Below, piece after piece: positions 20,054 through 30,000 of a stretch of DNA of 64,000 nucleotides. The DNA lies in NCBI RefSeq assembly GCF_015706575.1, contig NW_024037064.1, positions 13,989,606 through 14,053,605 of the forward strand, in the 5' to 3' direction. Source of the stretch: Patiria miniata (taxonomy: Eukaryota; Echinodermata; Asteroidea; Valvatida; Asterinidae). Both the position numbers and the translations under genes were made by a program. Below the pieces are notes generated by a model that made no database searches, was not told the DNA's origin, and saw only the letters and a program-made list of their open reading frames with translations. Numbering within the stretch: the stretch's first letter is position 1; the number at the start of each line of letters is the position of its first letter.

Positions 20054-20296
20054 TTAACCCGTCGGTACGTATTCTAGATTTTGTTCGTCTACAATCTGTT
20101 TGAGCTCATGTAGTGTCTTTTTCCTCAAGTTTTTAAATTGACTTTCGTTATTTTTTATCCCCTCGATGTAGACTTTACGAGTAAGAGAAACATTTTCATT
20201 GTGCGGTATATTATACCGCTGCACATAATCACGCAGCGTGGCTTTGTTCCATTTAGAATATCCTTTGACGGTCGGTCTGAACATATTACTCTCCAT
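20054..20296 (-). CDS. Small Polinton protein with SAP-like helices, next to the right terminus
   Basis: 80 residues. It contains two similar helix-turn-helix-like stretches, YSKWNKATLRDYVQRYNIP and LRKKTLHELKQIVDEQN, each with the leucine/charge spacing of SAP-type DNA-binding motifs. It ends 27 bp before the polymerase start, so it may be co-transcribed with it or be its N-terminal extension. A terminus-binding or priming partner is possible but unproven. Confidence 0.4.
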   Translation of the reverse strand: MESNMFRPTVKGYSKWNKATLRDYVQRYNIPHNENVSLTRKVYIEGIKNNESQFKNLRKKTLHELKQIVDEQNLEYVPTG

Positions 20297-20484
20297 TTTA
20301 TTATAGGAAATATAATATTTTTTTTCCTCATTTTTTTTTGAGGTCAGACTTTGGATTTATAAGCAATCAGACTCACCGGCTGGTGAGAGATAATAGGCCC
20401 CGGTTTTGGCTCGGGGCTGAGACTGAGATATTGGGAGGGGGATCATTGGGAGGTAAACTGGTACCTGACGTTTGCCTCGGGGGA

Positions 20485-20639
20485 TTTTGCTCCCAAACCT
20501 GACGTCAGATTTCTAAAAAATTGCCGCGGGGGATTCCCCTATATTTTTCCCCAACTATTTTTAGAATTGAGAGCGGCGTGTCCAGGCTTGCCGCAGATTT
20601 TTTCCATTTTGGTCCCGTACCCCCACCTCCCCTACTACT
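20485..20639 (-). repeat. Polinton right terminal inverted repeat
   Basis: Reverse complement of the left repeat at 1764-1924. The outermost ~36 bp are identical, with about seven substitutions inside. It ends CCCCTACTACT at 20639 and is followed by AAGAT. Confidence 0.92.
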
Positions 20640-20644
20640 AAGAT
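20640..20644. repeat. Right target-site duplication (AAGAT) of the Polinton
   Basis: Second copy of the AAGAT found at 1759-1763. The Helentron frame continues from here. Confidence 0.85.
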
Positions 20645-23600
20645 ATCTTAGAGGAATTGAGTTGTTTAAATATATTGGAGGAGCATCTGATTGCAATAAA
20701 TGTAGCATTTATGAAGATGATGGCTTTACCCAGAGGTGGTCAGAATGCAGTGCATGGCCCAGTTGTATGTGTACCATCAAATTTTTCAGAAACAGTAACA
20801 GCATTGCCTAGATGTTCTAATAATAATGAGTTAATCAGGGTTAAGTTGAAGAGGAAATTGTCATTCAAAGGATATTACCAGTACCAATTTGTAAGTAGAG
20901 AACATGTTGAACGTGCACTACAGTATCTTAAGGAGCATAATGTGTGGTACAAGGACATTGAGATAAACTGTGAGTGGGACAATCCAATTGAAGATAAAAA
21001 TGAAAACCAAGAAGAGCATGAATCTGATAATTCAAGTGAGAGTGATTAAGACATAGATGTGGACACAGATGAAGAACGTTTGACAGGTATTGTTTACGAT
21101 ACATGTTTGCAGCCAGTGAACATTACTCAAGATGCTTTGGATCAATATTTTGATGATGTCATGTGTGTTACACCTTGTGAAGGAAATAGCCCGGTCAGAG
21201 TATTAATGGAACAAGGTAATGAGGCCAAATGTTTTCCAACTTTATTTCCAACAGGCGGCCCTATTTACAGTGATGATCGTGATGTGAAGTTAAGTCTCTG
21301 CAGATATTTTCATAACAGGTTAATGAATGCAAATAATAGATTTGCAAAGTGTACTCAGTATATCTTCTATGCTCAATACTTGTCAGAAATACAACAAGTA
21401 ATGTCAAAAGTATCAATTGCATTGCGTCAAAGTTCAGGCAGTGCATAATGCTGAAAGTGTAAATGCTAGCATGATTAACGATAGAGATCAACTGAGAGAT
21501 ATTTTACAGTCTGACAGTGGTTATAGGTTTCTAAAACCAATCAGAGGTACACCCCCATACTGGCAAGCAGCTCAGAAAGATGTCATGGCTATGATTAGAC
21601 AACTTGGAATACCAACATGGTTTTGCTCATTTTCGGCAGCTGATATGAGATGGCCTAAAATCATTAGCACAATATTAAGGCAACAAGGTGATCCTAGAGA
21701 TGTTGATGATTTGGATTGGAATGAGAAATGTAAAATATTGCGAAGTAATCCTGTGACTGCAGCTAGAATGTTTGACAAGAGATTCCATTCATTCTTGAAA
21801 GATGTTATTATGTCCAGAGCTCAGCCTATTGGCAAAGTCGAGGATTATTTTTATAGAGTTGAATTTCAGCAAAGAGGAAGTCCACATACCCATTGTCTAT
21901 TTTGGATTGAGAATGCTCCAAAATTGGGATATGATAATTATGAAGATGTTATTAAATTCATTGATTCATATATCAGTTGCAAATTGCCATCCAAGGATGA
22001 GGATTCAGAGCTGAATGACATAGTGACTCACGTGCAGCTACATAGCAAGAAGCATTCTAAGTCATGTACAAAGAAAGCAACTGAGTGTAGATTTAATTTT
22101 CCAAGACCACCATCCAGTAAAACCTTTATTACTGAGCCAGACTTAATGGATAATGATGATGACCATGATGATATTCGTTCTGAAGATAATCATACTGATG
22201 GTGATGATGATAATGATGAGGGGGCGATGGTGATGACGGTGATGATAATCACAGAAATTAGCAATGTGATAGCAAGAAGCATAGTGATGCCAAGGAATTA
22301 TTGAAGTCAGTTTGGGATGCAATACAGAATGAGGAAAACCAGAATTTATCAACTAAACAGTTATTTGAAAGAATGAATATTACACAAGATGATTTTGAAA
22401 AAGCCAACCATACATTGAGTCAAAACCTGTCATGAAAAGAGAACCACAAGATGTATGGGTCAATGTGTACAATCCTGATTTGATAAGATGTTGGAATGCT
22501 AACATAGATATCCAGTATATCACCGATGCATGTGCAGCTTATGTTGTGTCATATATGTCTAAATCAGAACGTGAAATGGGACAGCAAATATTAGTATTAG
22601 CAAATACACAGAAAAAAGCTTTGAAGGGTAATTTGGATGCTAGACAAAGTTGAAGGAACTTGGTTGTGTATATATCCATAATCGTGAAGTATCGGCCCAG
22701 GAAGCAGTGTTTCGTGTATGTGGTCTTAGATTGAAAGAAGGTTCAAGGAAAGTAGAGTTTATACCTGTAGGTGAGAATCCTGTCAGAATGAGCTTACCTC
22801 TATTTGTAATTCAGAATGAGGATGATGACAGTGACATATTCATGGCAAATAGGGTTGATCGCTACAAGGCAAGACCAGATCTTGATAAATTTAAGGATAT
22901 GTGCCTTGCTACCTTTTGCTCAGAATACAGAATAATATATAATGCAAACACTAACAAGAAAACTAAATCACCAGTGTATGAACATAAAGATGGTTTGGGT
23001 CATGTACAGAGGCGTAGTAAAACTGAACCTACAGTCATAAGATTTGCGGAGAATAAATACCCTGAGAAATATTACCACAGTATATTGCACCTGATTCTTC
23101 CATATTTGGTAGATGCCCATTTGAAACCACCTCAGTTTGAAACATTTGAACATTTCTATAAAAATCGTGCTGTATGTCTAAATGATAAACTGAAATCTGT
23201 GAGGTGCATTGTTGAAAGTAACCGCTCTATATATGAAGCAAATGTGGAGTCTCTTGAAGCAGCAGAACAGTATGTCAAGAAATTTGGTCTTCAACAAGAT
23301 GCATGGGCTTTGATCTGTCCTACTTCTGAGCAAGAGAGACTTGAGTGTGAAGCAGAACGTGAAGCAGTTATAGAAGAAGAGAATGAATTTGATATTCATG
23401 ATTTGCAAGCTGATGAAGCAGTACAAAAAATATCTAATATTGAACCACATCCAGCAAAATATCAAAGCAAGAAGCACTCAGTTTATTAAGATCATTGAAT
23501 GAACAACAGAGACAAGTGTGTATTAAGATTCGTAACTGGTGCTTGAAGAAGGTCAATGGCAAAAATCCTGAACCATTTCATGTATTTGTGACGGGTGGAG

Positions 23601-24968
23601 CTGTAACAGGAAAAAGCCACTTGATAAAGTCAGTTCATTATGAAGCAACAAGACTGTTTGCTAGAATGGTTCAAAATCCTGAGAACATGTCAGTATTGAT
23701 AGTTGCGCCTACAGGAGTTGCTGCATTTAATGTCAATGGTAGTACAGTTCACAGTGCTCTTTCAATCCCTGTTGATGCGAGTTTGCCATATCAACCACTT
23801 GGAGAAGAGAAATTGAATACGCTGAGGAATGTGTTACAAGATCTTCAAATTTTGATTATAGATGAAATATCGATGGTTGATCATACGATTCTGTGCTATA
23901 TACATGGACGTTTGCGTCAGATGAAACAAACACGTAATCATAATCCTTTTGGTGATATCAGTATTTGAGCTGTTGGAGATTTTTATCAGCTACCTCCAGT
24001 CAAAGGAAAAGCATTGTATCAGAGAGCACTCCCAGTAGATCTATGGAATTATATTTTCCAGAAAGTAGAACTAAATGAAATCATGCCACAAAAAGATGAT
24101 GTACAGTTTGCAAAAGCACTGAAAAGCTTTGCGAGTGAAAAGTAAGAAGGAAAAGTTATCAGAGGAAGATGTAACATTGTTGAAATCCTGTGAAACTGGA
24201 GAAGATTGGAATGATGCATTACATATCTACCCATGTAACAAACAAGTGGATGAATACAATACGCAAACACTCTTTGCAACGTGTACTGAGTGTATATGTA
24301 TTGTTGCTAAGGATTTACAGAAAGATGCTAGTAAAGGTAGACAGAAAGGAAGGGTAAAAGTTCCTAAGAAATCAACATACACAAGCTTGCCTGAATCATT
24401 GTGGTTGGGTGTTGGTTCTTGAGTAATGTTAACTAAGAACAATGATGTATCAGATGGACTTGTGAATGGAGTGTTTGGCACTGTACGTGAAATAATTATG
24501 TTGCCAGATAAATCTTGGCCGAAGTGCATTAAAATTCAGTTTGATAATAAGGATGGTGGATTGAAGTTAAAAAGAAAATACAAATCGTCAAATAAAAAAG
24601 AATCAGTTCCAATTCAAAAGGAAGAAGAAAATGTCAGTAAGCAGTGTGTTCGACAGCAGTTTCCCTTAAAATTAGCCTGGGCATGCACAGTTCAAGGAAT
24701 GACAACAGATAGAGCAGTTGTTTCACTTAAACATACATTTTCAGCTGGACAAGCTTATGTTGCACTGAGTAGAGTCACATCAATGCATGGACTTGTCATT
24801 CAACGGTTTGATGAAAAATATATCTACTGTAACAAGGCAGTTTCAGAATCATTGAAAAGTATGTCAGAATTTACTGATGCTGAAGAAGGTGTTAGAGAAG
24901 TGAAATTAAACAAGACTGTAATCACGCATTCAAGGATTAAAGGAACATCAAATGGACTTAAAATGTAA
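20645..24968 (+). pseudogene. Helentron Rep-helicase (RepHel), decayed
   Basis: After the Polinton the frame continues with ILEELSCLNILEEHLIAIN, the conserved block before Rep, and MALPRGGQNAVHGPVVCVP. The Rep HUH motif is SPHTHCLFW, with the two His codons at 21885-21887 and 21891-21893. The two-tyrosine motif AYVVSYMSK is near 22537-22560. The PIF1-like helicase has Walker A GGAVTGKS (about 23594-23617), Walker [12 protein letters not shown] (about 23850-23880), GDFYQLPPV (about 23972-23998), VMLTKNNDVSDGLVNG and QGMTTDRAVVSL ... AYVALSRVTSM near 24692-24780. Visible damage: stops at about 21048, 23966 and 24421, and frameshifts near 21420, 22225, 22440, 22640 and 24130. The motifs are otherwise well kept, so decay is moderate. 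Role: nicking, strand transfer and unwinding in rolling-circle transposition. Confidence 0.88.
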
Positions 24969-25562
24969 AAATGAAATGATGAAATCTGATTTCATTTGTC
25001 TTACTGAGACATGGATTGATAATGAGGAATACTCTGACGTAGAATTAACTGATTTCAAATGCTATCATCACATCAGAAGTGCATCATATGATAATTCAAG
25101 TACAGTTACAAAAATGTTGAAGCAGCAATGTCATGGAGGTGTAGCAGTATTTGGTAGAAGGAACAGAGCTTTCAGCAGACTATTTCTTCCAGTGCATAAT
25201 CTAGAGCATCTTGCAGTTCAGATAATTAGTCAGATTTCATGTTGTGTGGTTGTAATATATCGTCCATCATAATATACTCTATGCATGAATTAATTGGCAA
25301 TCTTACAATTCTCCTCAGTGAACATAATAAAGTATCCAATAGATGCATTGTAATGGGTGATTTTAATGAAGACATTCTTAAACGCTGTTCACAGATTGAA
25401 AAGTTAATGCAAGATTATGGTTATAGACAGTGTATTCATGATGAAACTACAGAAAATGGCACATTGATTGACCACGTATACGTCACATATATGGATACAG
25501 TAGATGCTGCAGTGATTCCAACATACTACAGTTATCATGAAGCAGTTTCCATAAGAATATAA
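24952..25562 (+). pseudogene. Helentron apurinic-type (EEP) endonuclease domain
   Basis: Directly follows the helicase. It has FICLTETWIDNEEYSDVEL (the catalytic Glu in TETW) and HGGVAVFGRRN. A frameshift near 25265 comes after VVVIYRPS. Then come CIVMGDFNEDILKRC (GDFN motif) and GTLIDHVYV, and finally YYSYHEAV, where the final catalytic Ser-Asp-His is expected but SYHE is seen. This is the exonuclease-endonuclease-phosphatase fold related to LINE endonucleases and is a defining Helentron accessory domain. The ORF ends at 25562. No further element coding is seen downstream. Confidence 0.8.
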
Positions 25563-25890
25563 TTTGAATACTTTTATTGAGGACATTCTGAAACCTTTAA
25601 CATTGAAATTGTCAATGTGAAGTACCGGTATACTAGTGTACACGTACATTGTAGTTCACATTTCCATGATGTTGAGATCATTTTGGACATAATACAAATT
25701 ACTGATCAAGTGAATTTCAATTCTCATAAAATGTATGAATTTGTTTTCATGTATCTTCAAATTGTTCAAAATATTGTAATTGCCACAGTGTTAAAATTGA
25801 ATACAGCGTCAATCTGCCTAAACATTTTTTTGTTTATGACATTTGTTCATGGAGGGATGATCACTGGCTACATATCCTTCATTTGCATAT
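25563..25890. other. Non-coding sequence between Helentron and tandem array
   Basis: AT-rich, with no gene seen. The Helentron 3' terminus should lie here or inside the array. I could not identify a terminal hairpin with confidence. Confidence 0.5.
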
Positions 25891-25971
25891 GTCATACTGT
25901 TAAATAATGTTGTTTTCATATAAAGCTGATCTTTCAAGCAAACATGCAATTGATGATGTATTTTTTTTTAG

Positions 25972-26043
25972 ATGTTGTTCATTTCTCAAGTTGTATACTC
26001 AAAAGACGTACATTACTTGCAAGATGGAATTATGTCATTCGTG
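25972..26043 (+). other. Predicted 72-nt internal exon in each 1573-bp unit
   Basis: It is preceded by a polypyrimidine tract and AG (TGATGTATTTTTTTTTAG) and followed by GTAAGTAAAC, both near-consensus splice sites. Copies lie at 25972-26043, 27546-27617, 29119-29190, 30692-30763 and 32265-32336, all 72 nt (a multiple of three). All three frames are open, so the reading frame is not decided. Five in-phase copies could give a protein with five repeats or a series of alternative exons. No family is recognised. RNA evidence would be needed. Confidence 0.4.
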
Positions 26044-26567
26044 GTAAGTAAACAATGTAACAAAAAATTTACACTGAAACATTGACACCGAGATTACATC
26101 ATAGTGGTTCAGTGTGATGTGTAAGATGCTTTTCAAAACAGCATGACCAGATTGATGTCTACTGCACAGTGTCACACTGCACAGATCAGCCTTGTTTGAT
26201 GCAAATTTAGCTTCCCCTTAATGCTAAAGCCAGGGATAGGTGGGTTTGCAAGGAGGAAGCAAATGAATTGCATCTTTGACTTTGCTGAGATCAAAGTAGA
26301 AATCTTGGAGAACATACAGACCAGATTAGTTGAGCCTAGCTACCCAGTAGTCTGAGCTTCAGAAGTGCTATAGGTGAACATCGAGGTGACCATTCTTTAA
26401 AGAATAAAGAAATCCTTAGAAACAATTGAGAATATCGGACTCCTTGTGACGAGGAGATCTGCATCTGGCGCACATTTGCTCATATCTCAAGAAGAGCCAC
26501 TCACTGATCTCCATTGATGGGACAATTCAGCTACACATTCTTCTTCTACACACAATCTTCTCTGATG

Positions 26568-27008
26568 TCAAGATTGACGTAGCGGTAGATGTGGACAAAC
26601 AGTGGATTTGGCAGACTCCACACACATGTCCGGAAGAACTACCTCAAAAATGACACCAAAAACAGCTTCCTGTTGTGCAGTGTTGGTTGACCACCCATTG
26701 GTGGCTGCTGCTCGAGTGTTTTCCATCAGAGTTGCCTCTACACCATTCATTGGAGGGACTTTGTCAGCAATATTGAAGTCATTGGGGCAACCGATGTCAA
26801 CAGCATTGAGGTCATGCCCCTGAACATGAAGCTGCATTGAGTAGGATATGTATCTAGCATGGAGAATCATGGCTTGCAAATTATTGTTCAGTACAGAGAA
26901 CTGTTTACCTGCCATCGCAACTGAGGACCACCATGCGAGAGGTACACAGACACCTTGAAAAAGTCCTCCACCACTTTCATCATCGGCCACTACTAGTGTG
27001 CAACGCAA
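26568..27008 (-). other. 146-codon open frame of unknown nature, one per 1573-bp unit
   Basis: The same open frame occurs at 28142-28582, 29715-30155, 31288-31728 and 32861-33301 with one or two amino-acid changes. It contains LVVADDESGGGLFQGVCVPL and LHARYISYSMQLHVQGHDLN. It opens with a TTG rather than an ATG, with a stop shortly upstream. A 73-codon frame overlaps it on the other strand. No domain is recognised. Because the units are near identical, its preservation says little about selection. It may be an exon or a chance frame. Confidence 0.25.
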
Positions 27009-30000
27009 GCTGCTGATTGTGTACGTTAGAGAGACTGGTCAACCAGGACACCTCCTTGGAGGGCAATTGAAGGTCCAGCATGGAACAGAAGAGCAGCCAG
27101 CGGAAGAACAAAGATGCTTCGGCACCTGCCACTGACCATACACCTGCTTTGGCTGGACCAGTTTGTTCAGCTTACATGTATGACTTCTCGGCTACAACAG
27201 CACCTGCAGCAGATGTGTACGTCAAAGTCATAACTATAAAGACAAACTTGACCACTTAACTGTCAAGATGGCATATGCATGTCAATACATGGTGGATGTG
27301 ACTTCTAAGAGAGTGAACTTGTGTATAATTTAAAAACAAAAACATTTTGAGTGCTTGGCTAGATTACAATGGGGCCATCCACAACTCTGAGTGTTATTTA
27401 CCAGTTGCCAGTGTGCTTTTCAACAGCATCACTTTACCTGCCAGTATTTGAACATGTTTCAGTGTCATACTGTTAAATAATGTTGTTTTCATATAAAGCT
27501 GATCTTTCAAGCAAACATGCAATTAATGATGTATTTTTTTTTTAGATGATGTTCATTTCTCAAGTTGTATACTCAAAAGACGTACATTACTTGCAAGATG
27601 GAATTATGTCATTCGTGGTAAGTAAACAATGTAACAAAAAAATTACACTGAAACATTGACACCGAGATTACATCATAGTGTGTCAGTGTGATGTGTAAGA
27701 TGCTTTTCAAAACAGCATGACCAGATTGATGTCTACTGCACAGTGTCACACTGCACAGATCAGCCTTGTTTGATGCAAATTTAGCTTCCCCTTAATGCTA
27801 AAGCCAGGGATAGGTGGGTTTGCAAGGAGGAGGCAAATGAATTGCATCTTTGACTTTGCTGAGATCAAAGTAGAAATCTTGGAGAACATACAGACCAGAT
27901 TAGTTGAGCCTAGCTACCCAGTAGTCTGAGCTTCAGAGGTGCTATAGGTGAACATCGAGGTGACCATTCTTTAAAGAATAAAGAAATCCTTAGAAACAAT
28001 TGAGAATATCGGACTCCTTGTGACGAGGAGATCTGCATCTGGCGCACATTTGCTCATATCTCAAGAAGAGCCACTCACTGATCTCCATTGATGGGACAAT
28101 TCAGCTACACATTCTTCTTCTACACACAATCTTCTCTGATGTCAAGATTGACGTAGCGGTAGATGTGGACAAACAGTGGATTTGGCAGACTCCACACACA
28201 TGTCCGGAAGAACTACCTCAAAAATGACACCAAAAACAGCTTCCTGTTGTGCAGTGTTGGTTGACCACCCATTGGTGGCTGCTGCTCGAGTGTTTTCCAT
28301 CAGAGTTGCCTCTACACCATTCATTGGAGGGACTTTGTCAGCAATATTGAAGTCATTGGGGCAACCGATGTCAACAGCATTGAGGTCATGCCCCTGAACA
28401 TGAAGCTGCATTGAGTAGGATATGTATCTAGCATGGAGAATCATGGCTTGCAAATTATTGTTCAGTACAGAGAACTGTTTACCTGCCATCGCAACTGAGG
28501 ACCACCATGCGAGAGGTACACAGACACCTTGAAAAAGTCCTCCACCACTTTCATCATCGGCCACTACTAGTGTGCAACGCAAGCTGCTGATTGTGTACGT
28601 TAGAGAGACTGGTCAACCAGGACACCTCCTTGGAGGGCAATTGAAGGTCCAGCATGGAACAGAAGAGCAGCCAGCGGAAGAACAAAGATGCTTCGGCACC
28701 TGCCACTGACCATACACCTGCTTTGGCTGGACCAGTTTGTTCAGCTTACATGTATGACTTCTCGGCTACAACAGCACCTGCAGCAGATGTGTACGTCAAA
28801 GTCATAACTATAAAGACAAACTTGACCACTTAACTGTCAAGATGGCATATGCATGTCAATACATGGTGGATGTGACTTCTAAGAGAGTGAACTTGTGTAT
28901 AATTTAAAAAAAAAACATTTTGAGTGCTTGGCTAGATTACAATGGGGCCATCCACAACTCTGAGTGTTATTTACCAGTTTCCAGTGTGCTTTTCAACAGC
29001 ATCACTTTACCTGCCAGTATTTGAACATGTTTCAGTGTCATACTGTTAAATAATGTTGTTTTCATATAAAGCTGATCTTTCAAGCAAACATGCAATTAAT
29101 GATGTATTTTTTTTTTAGATGATGTTCATTTCTCAAGTTGTATACTCAAAAGACGTACATTACTTGCAAGATGGAATTATGTCATTCGTGGTAAGTAAAC
29201 AATGTAACAAAAAAATTACACTGAAACATTGACACCGAGATTACATCATAGTGTGTCAGTGTGATGTGTAAGATGCTTTTCAAAACAGCATGACCAGATT
29301 GATGTCTACTGCACAGTGTCACACTGCACAGATCAGCCTTGTTTGATGCAAATTTAGCTTCCCCTTAATGCTAAAGCCAGGGATAGGTGGGTTTGCAAGG
29401 AGGAGGCAAATGAATTGCATCTTTGACTTTGCTGAGATCAAAGTAGAAATCTTGGAGAACATACAGACCAGATTAGTTGAGCCTAGCTACCCAGTAGTCT
29501 GAGCTTCAGAGGTGCTATAGGTGAACATCGAGGTGACCATTCTTTAAAGAATAAAGAAATCCTTAGAAACAATTGAGAATATTGGACTCCTTGTGACGAG
29601 GAGATCTGCATCTGGCGCACATTTGCTCATATCTCAAGAAGAGCCACTCACTGATCTCCATTGATGGGACAATTCAGCTACACATTCTTCTTCTACAAAC
29701 AATCTTCTCTGATGTCAAGATTGACGTAGCGGTAGATGTGGACAAACAGTGGATTTGGCAGACTCCACACACATGTCCGGAAGAACTACCTTAAAAATGA
29801 CACCAAAAACAGCTTCCTGTTGTGCAGTGTTGGTTGACCACCCATTGGTGGCTGCTGCTCGAGTGTTTTCCATCAGAGTTGCCTCTACACCATTCATTGG
29901 AGGGACTTTGTCAGCAATATTGAAGTCATTGGGGCAACCGATGTCAACAGCATTGAGGTCATGCCCCTGAACATGAAGCTGCATTGAGTAGGATATGTAT

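Larger units (their letters stand above)
1764..20639 (-). mobile_element. Polinton/Maverick element, broken copy
   Basis: An 18,876-bp virus-like element bounded by inverted terminal repeats (1764-1924 and 20485-20639) beginning AGTAGTAGGGG. Parts recognised are TFIIB-like protein, coiled-coil membrane protein, probable minor capsid protein, LNFA..CATTGCG-type protein, several small membrane proteins, Cys/His-HNH protein, FtsK/HerA-type packaging ATPase, major capsid protein, retroviral-type integrase and protein-primed DNA polymerase. I did not find the adenovirus-type maturation protease. The element is a fossil: several genes are broken, roughly ten breaks in all by eye. The two terminal repeats differ at a few percent of sites, so the insertion is not brand new but not ancient. 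It interrupts a Helentron. A 3.9-kb non-coding block at 9882-13771 lies inside it. Confidence 0.93.
1..25562 (+). mobile_element. Helentron-type Helitron, copy 1 (5' end outside window), split by a Polinton
   Basis: Two blocks, 1-1763 and 20645-25562, read as one rolling-circle transposon interrupted by the Polinton at 1764-20639. The domain order is OTU cysteine protease, basic repeat linker, Cys/His zinc finger, Rep with HUH motif, Rep two-tyrosine motif, PIF1-like helicase and apurinic-type endonuclease. An endonuclease after the helicase and an OTU domain before Rep are known hallmarks of animal Helentrons. With one copy of the AAGAT duplication left in place, the open frame at 1749-1763 runs directly into the frame at 20645. 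This shows the Helitron was there first. The copy is dead: several in-frame stops and frameshifts are visible. The 5' end lies left of the window. The 3' end is not defined; it lies somewhere between 25562 and the 1573-bp array at 25891. Confidence 0.85.

Noticed and set aside
28176-28397. 73-codon plus-strand frame in each 1573-bp unit
   Set aside because: Short, overlaps the longer opposite-strand frame, and has no domain. Its repetition only reflects unit identity.
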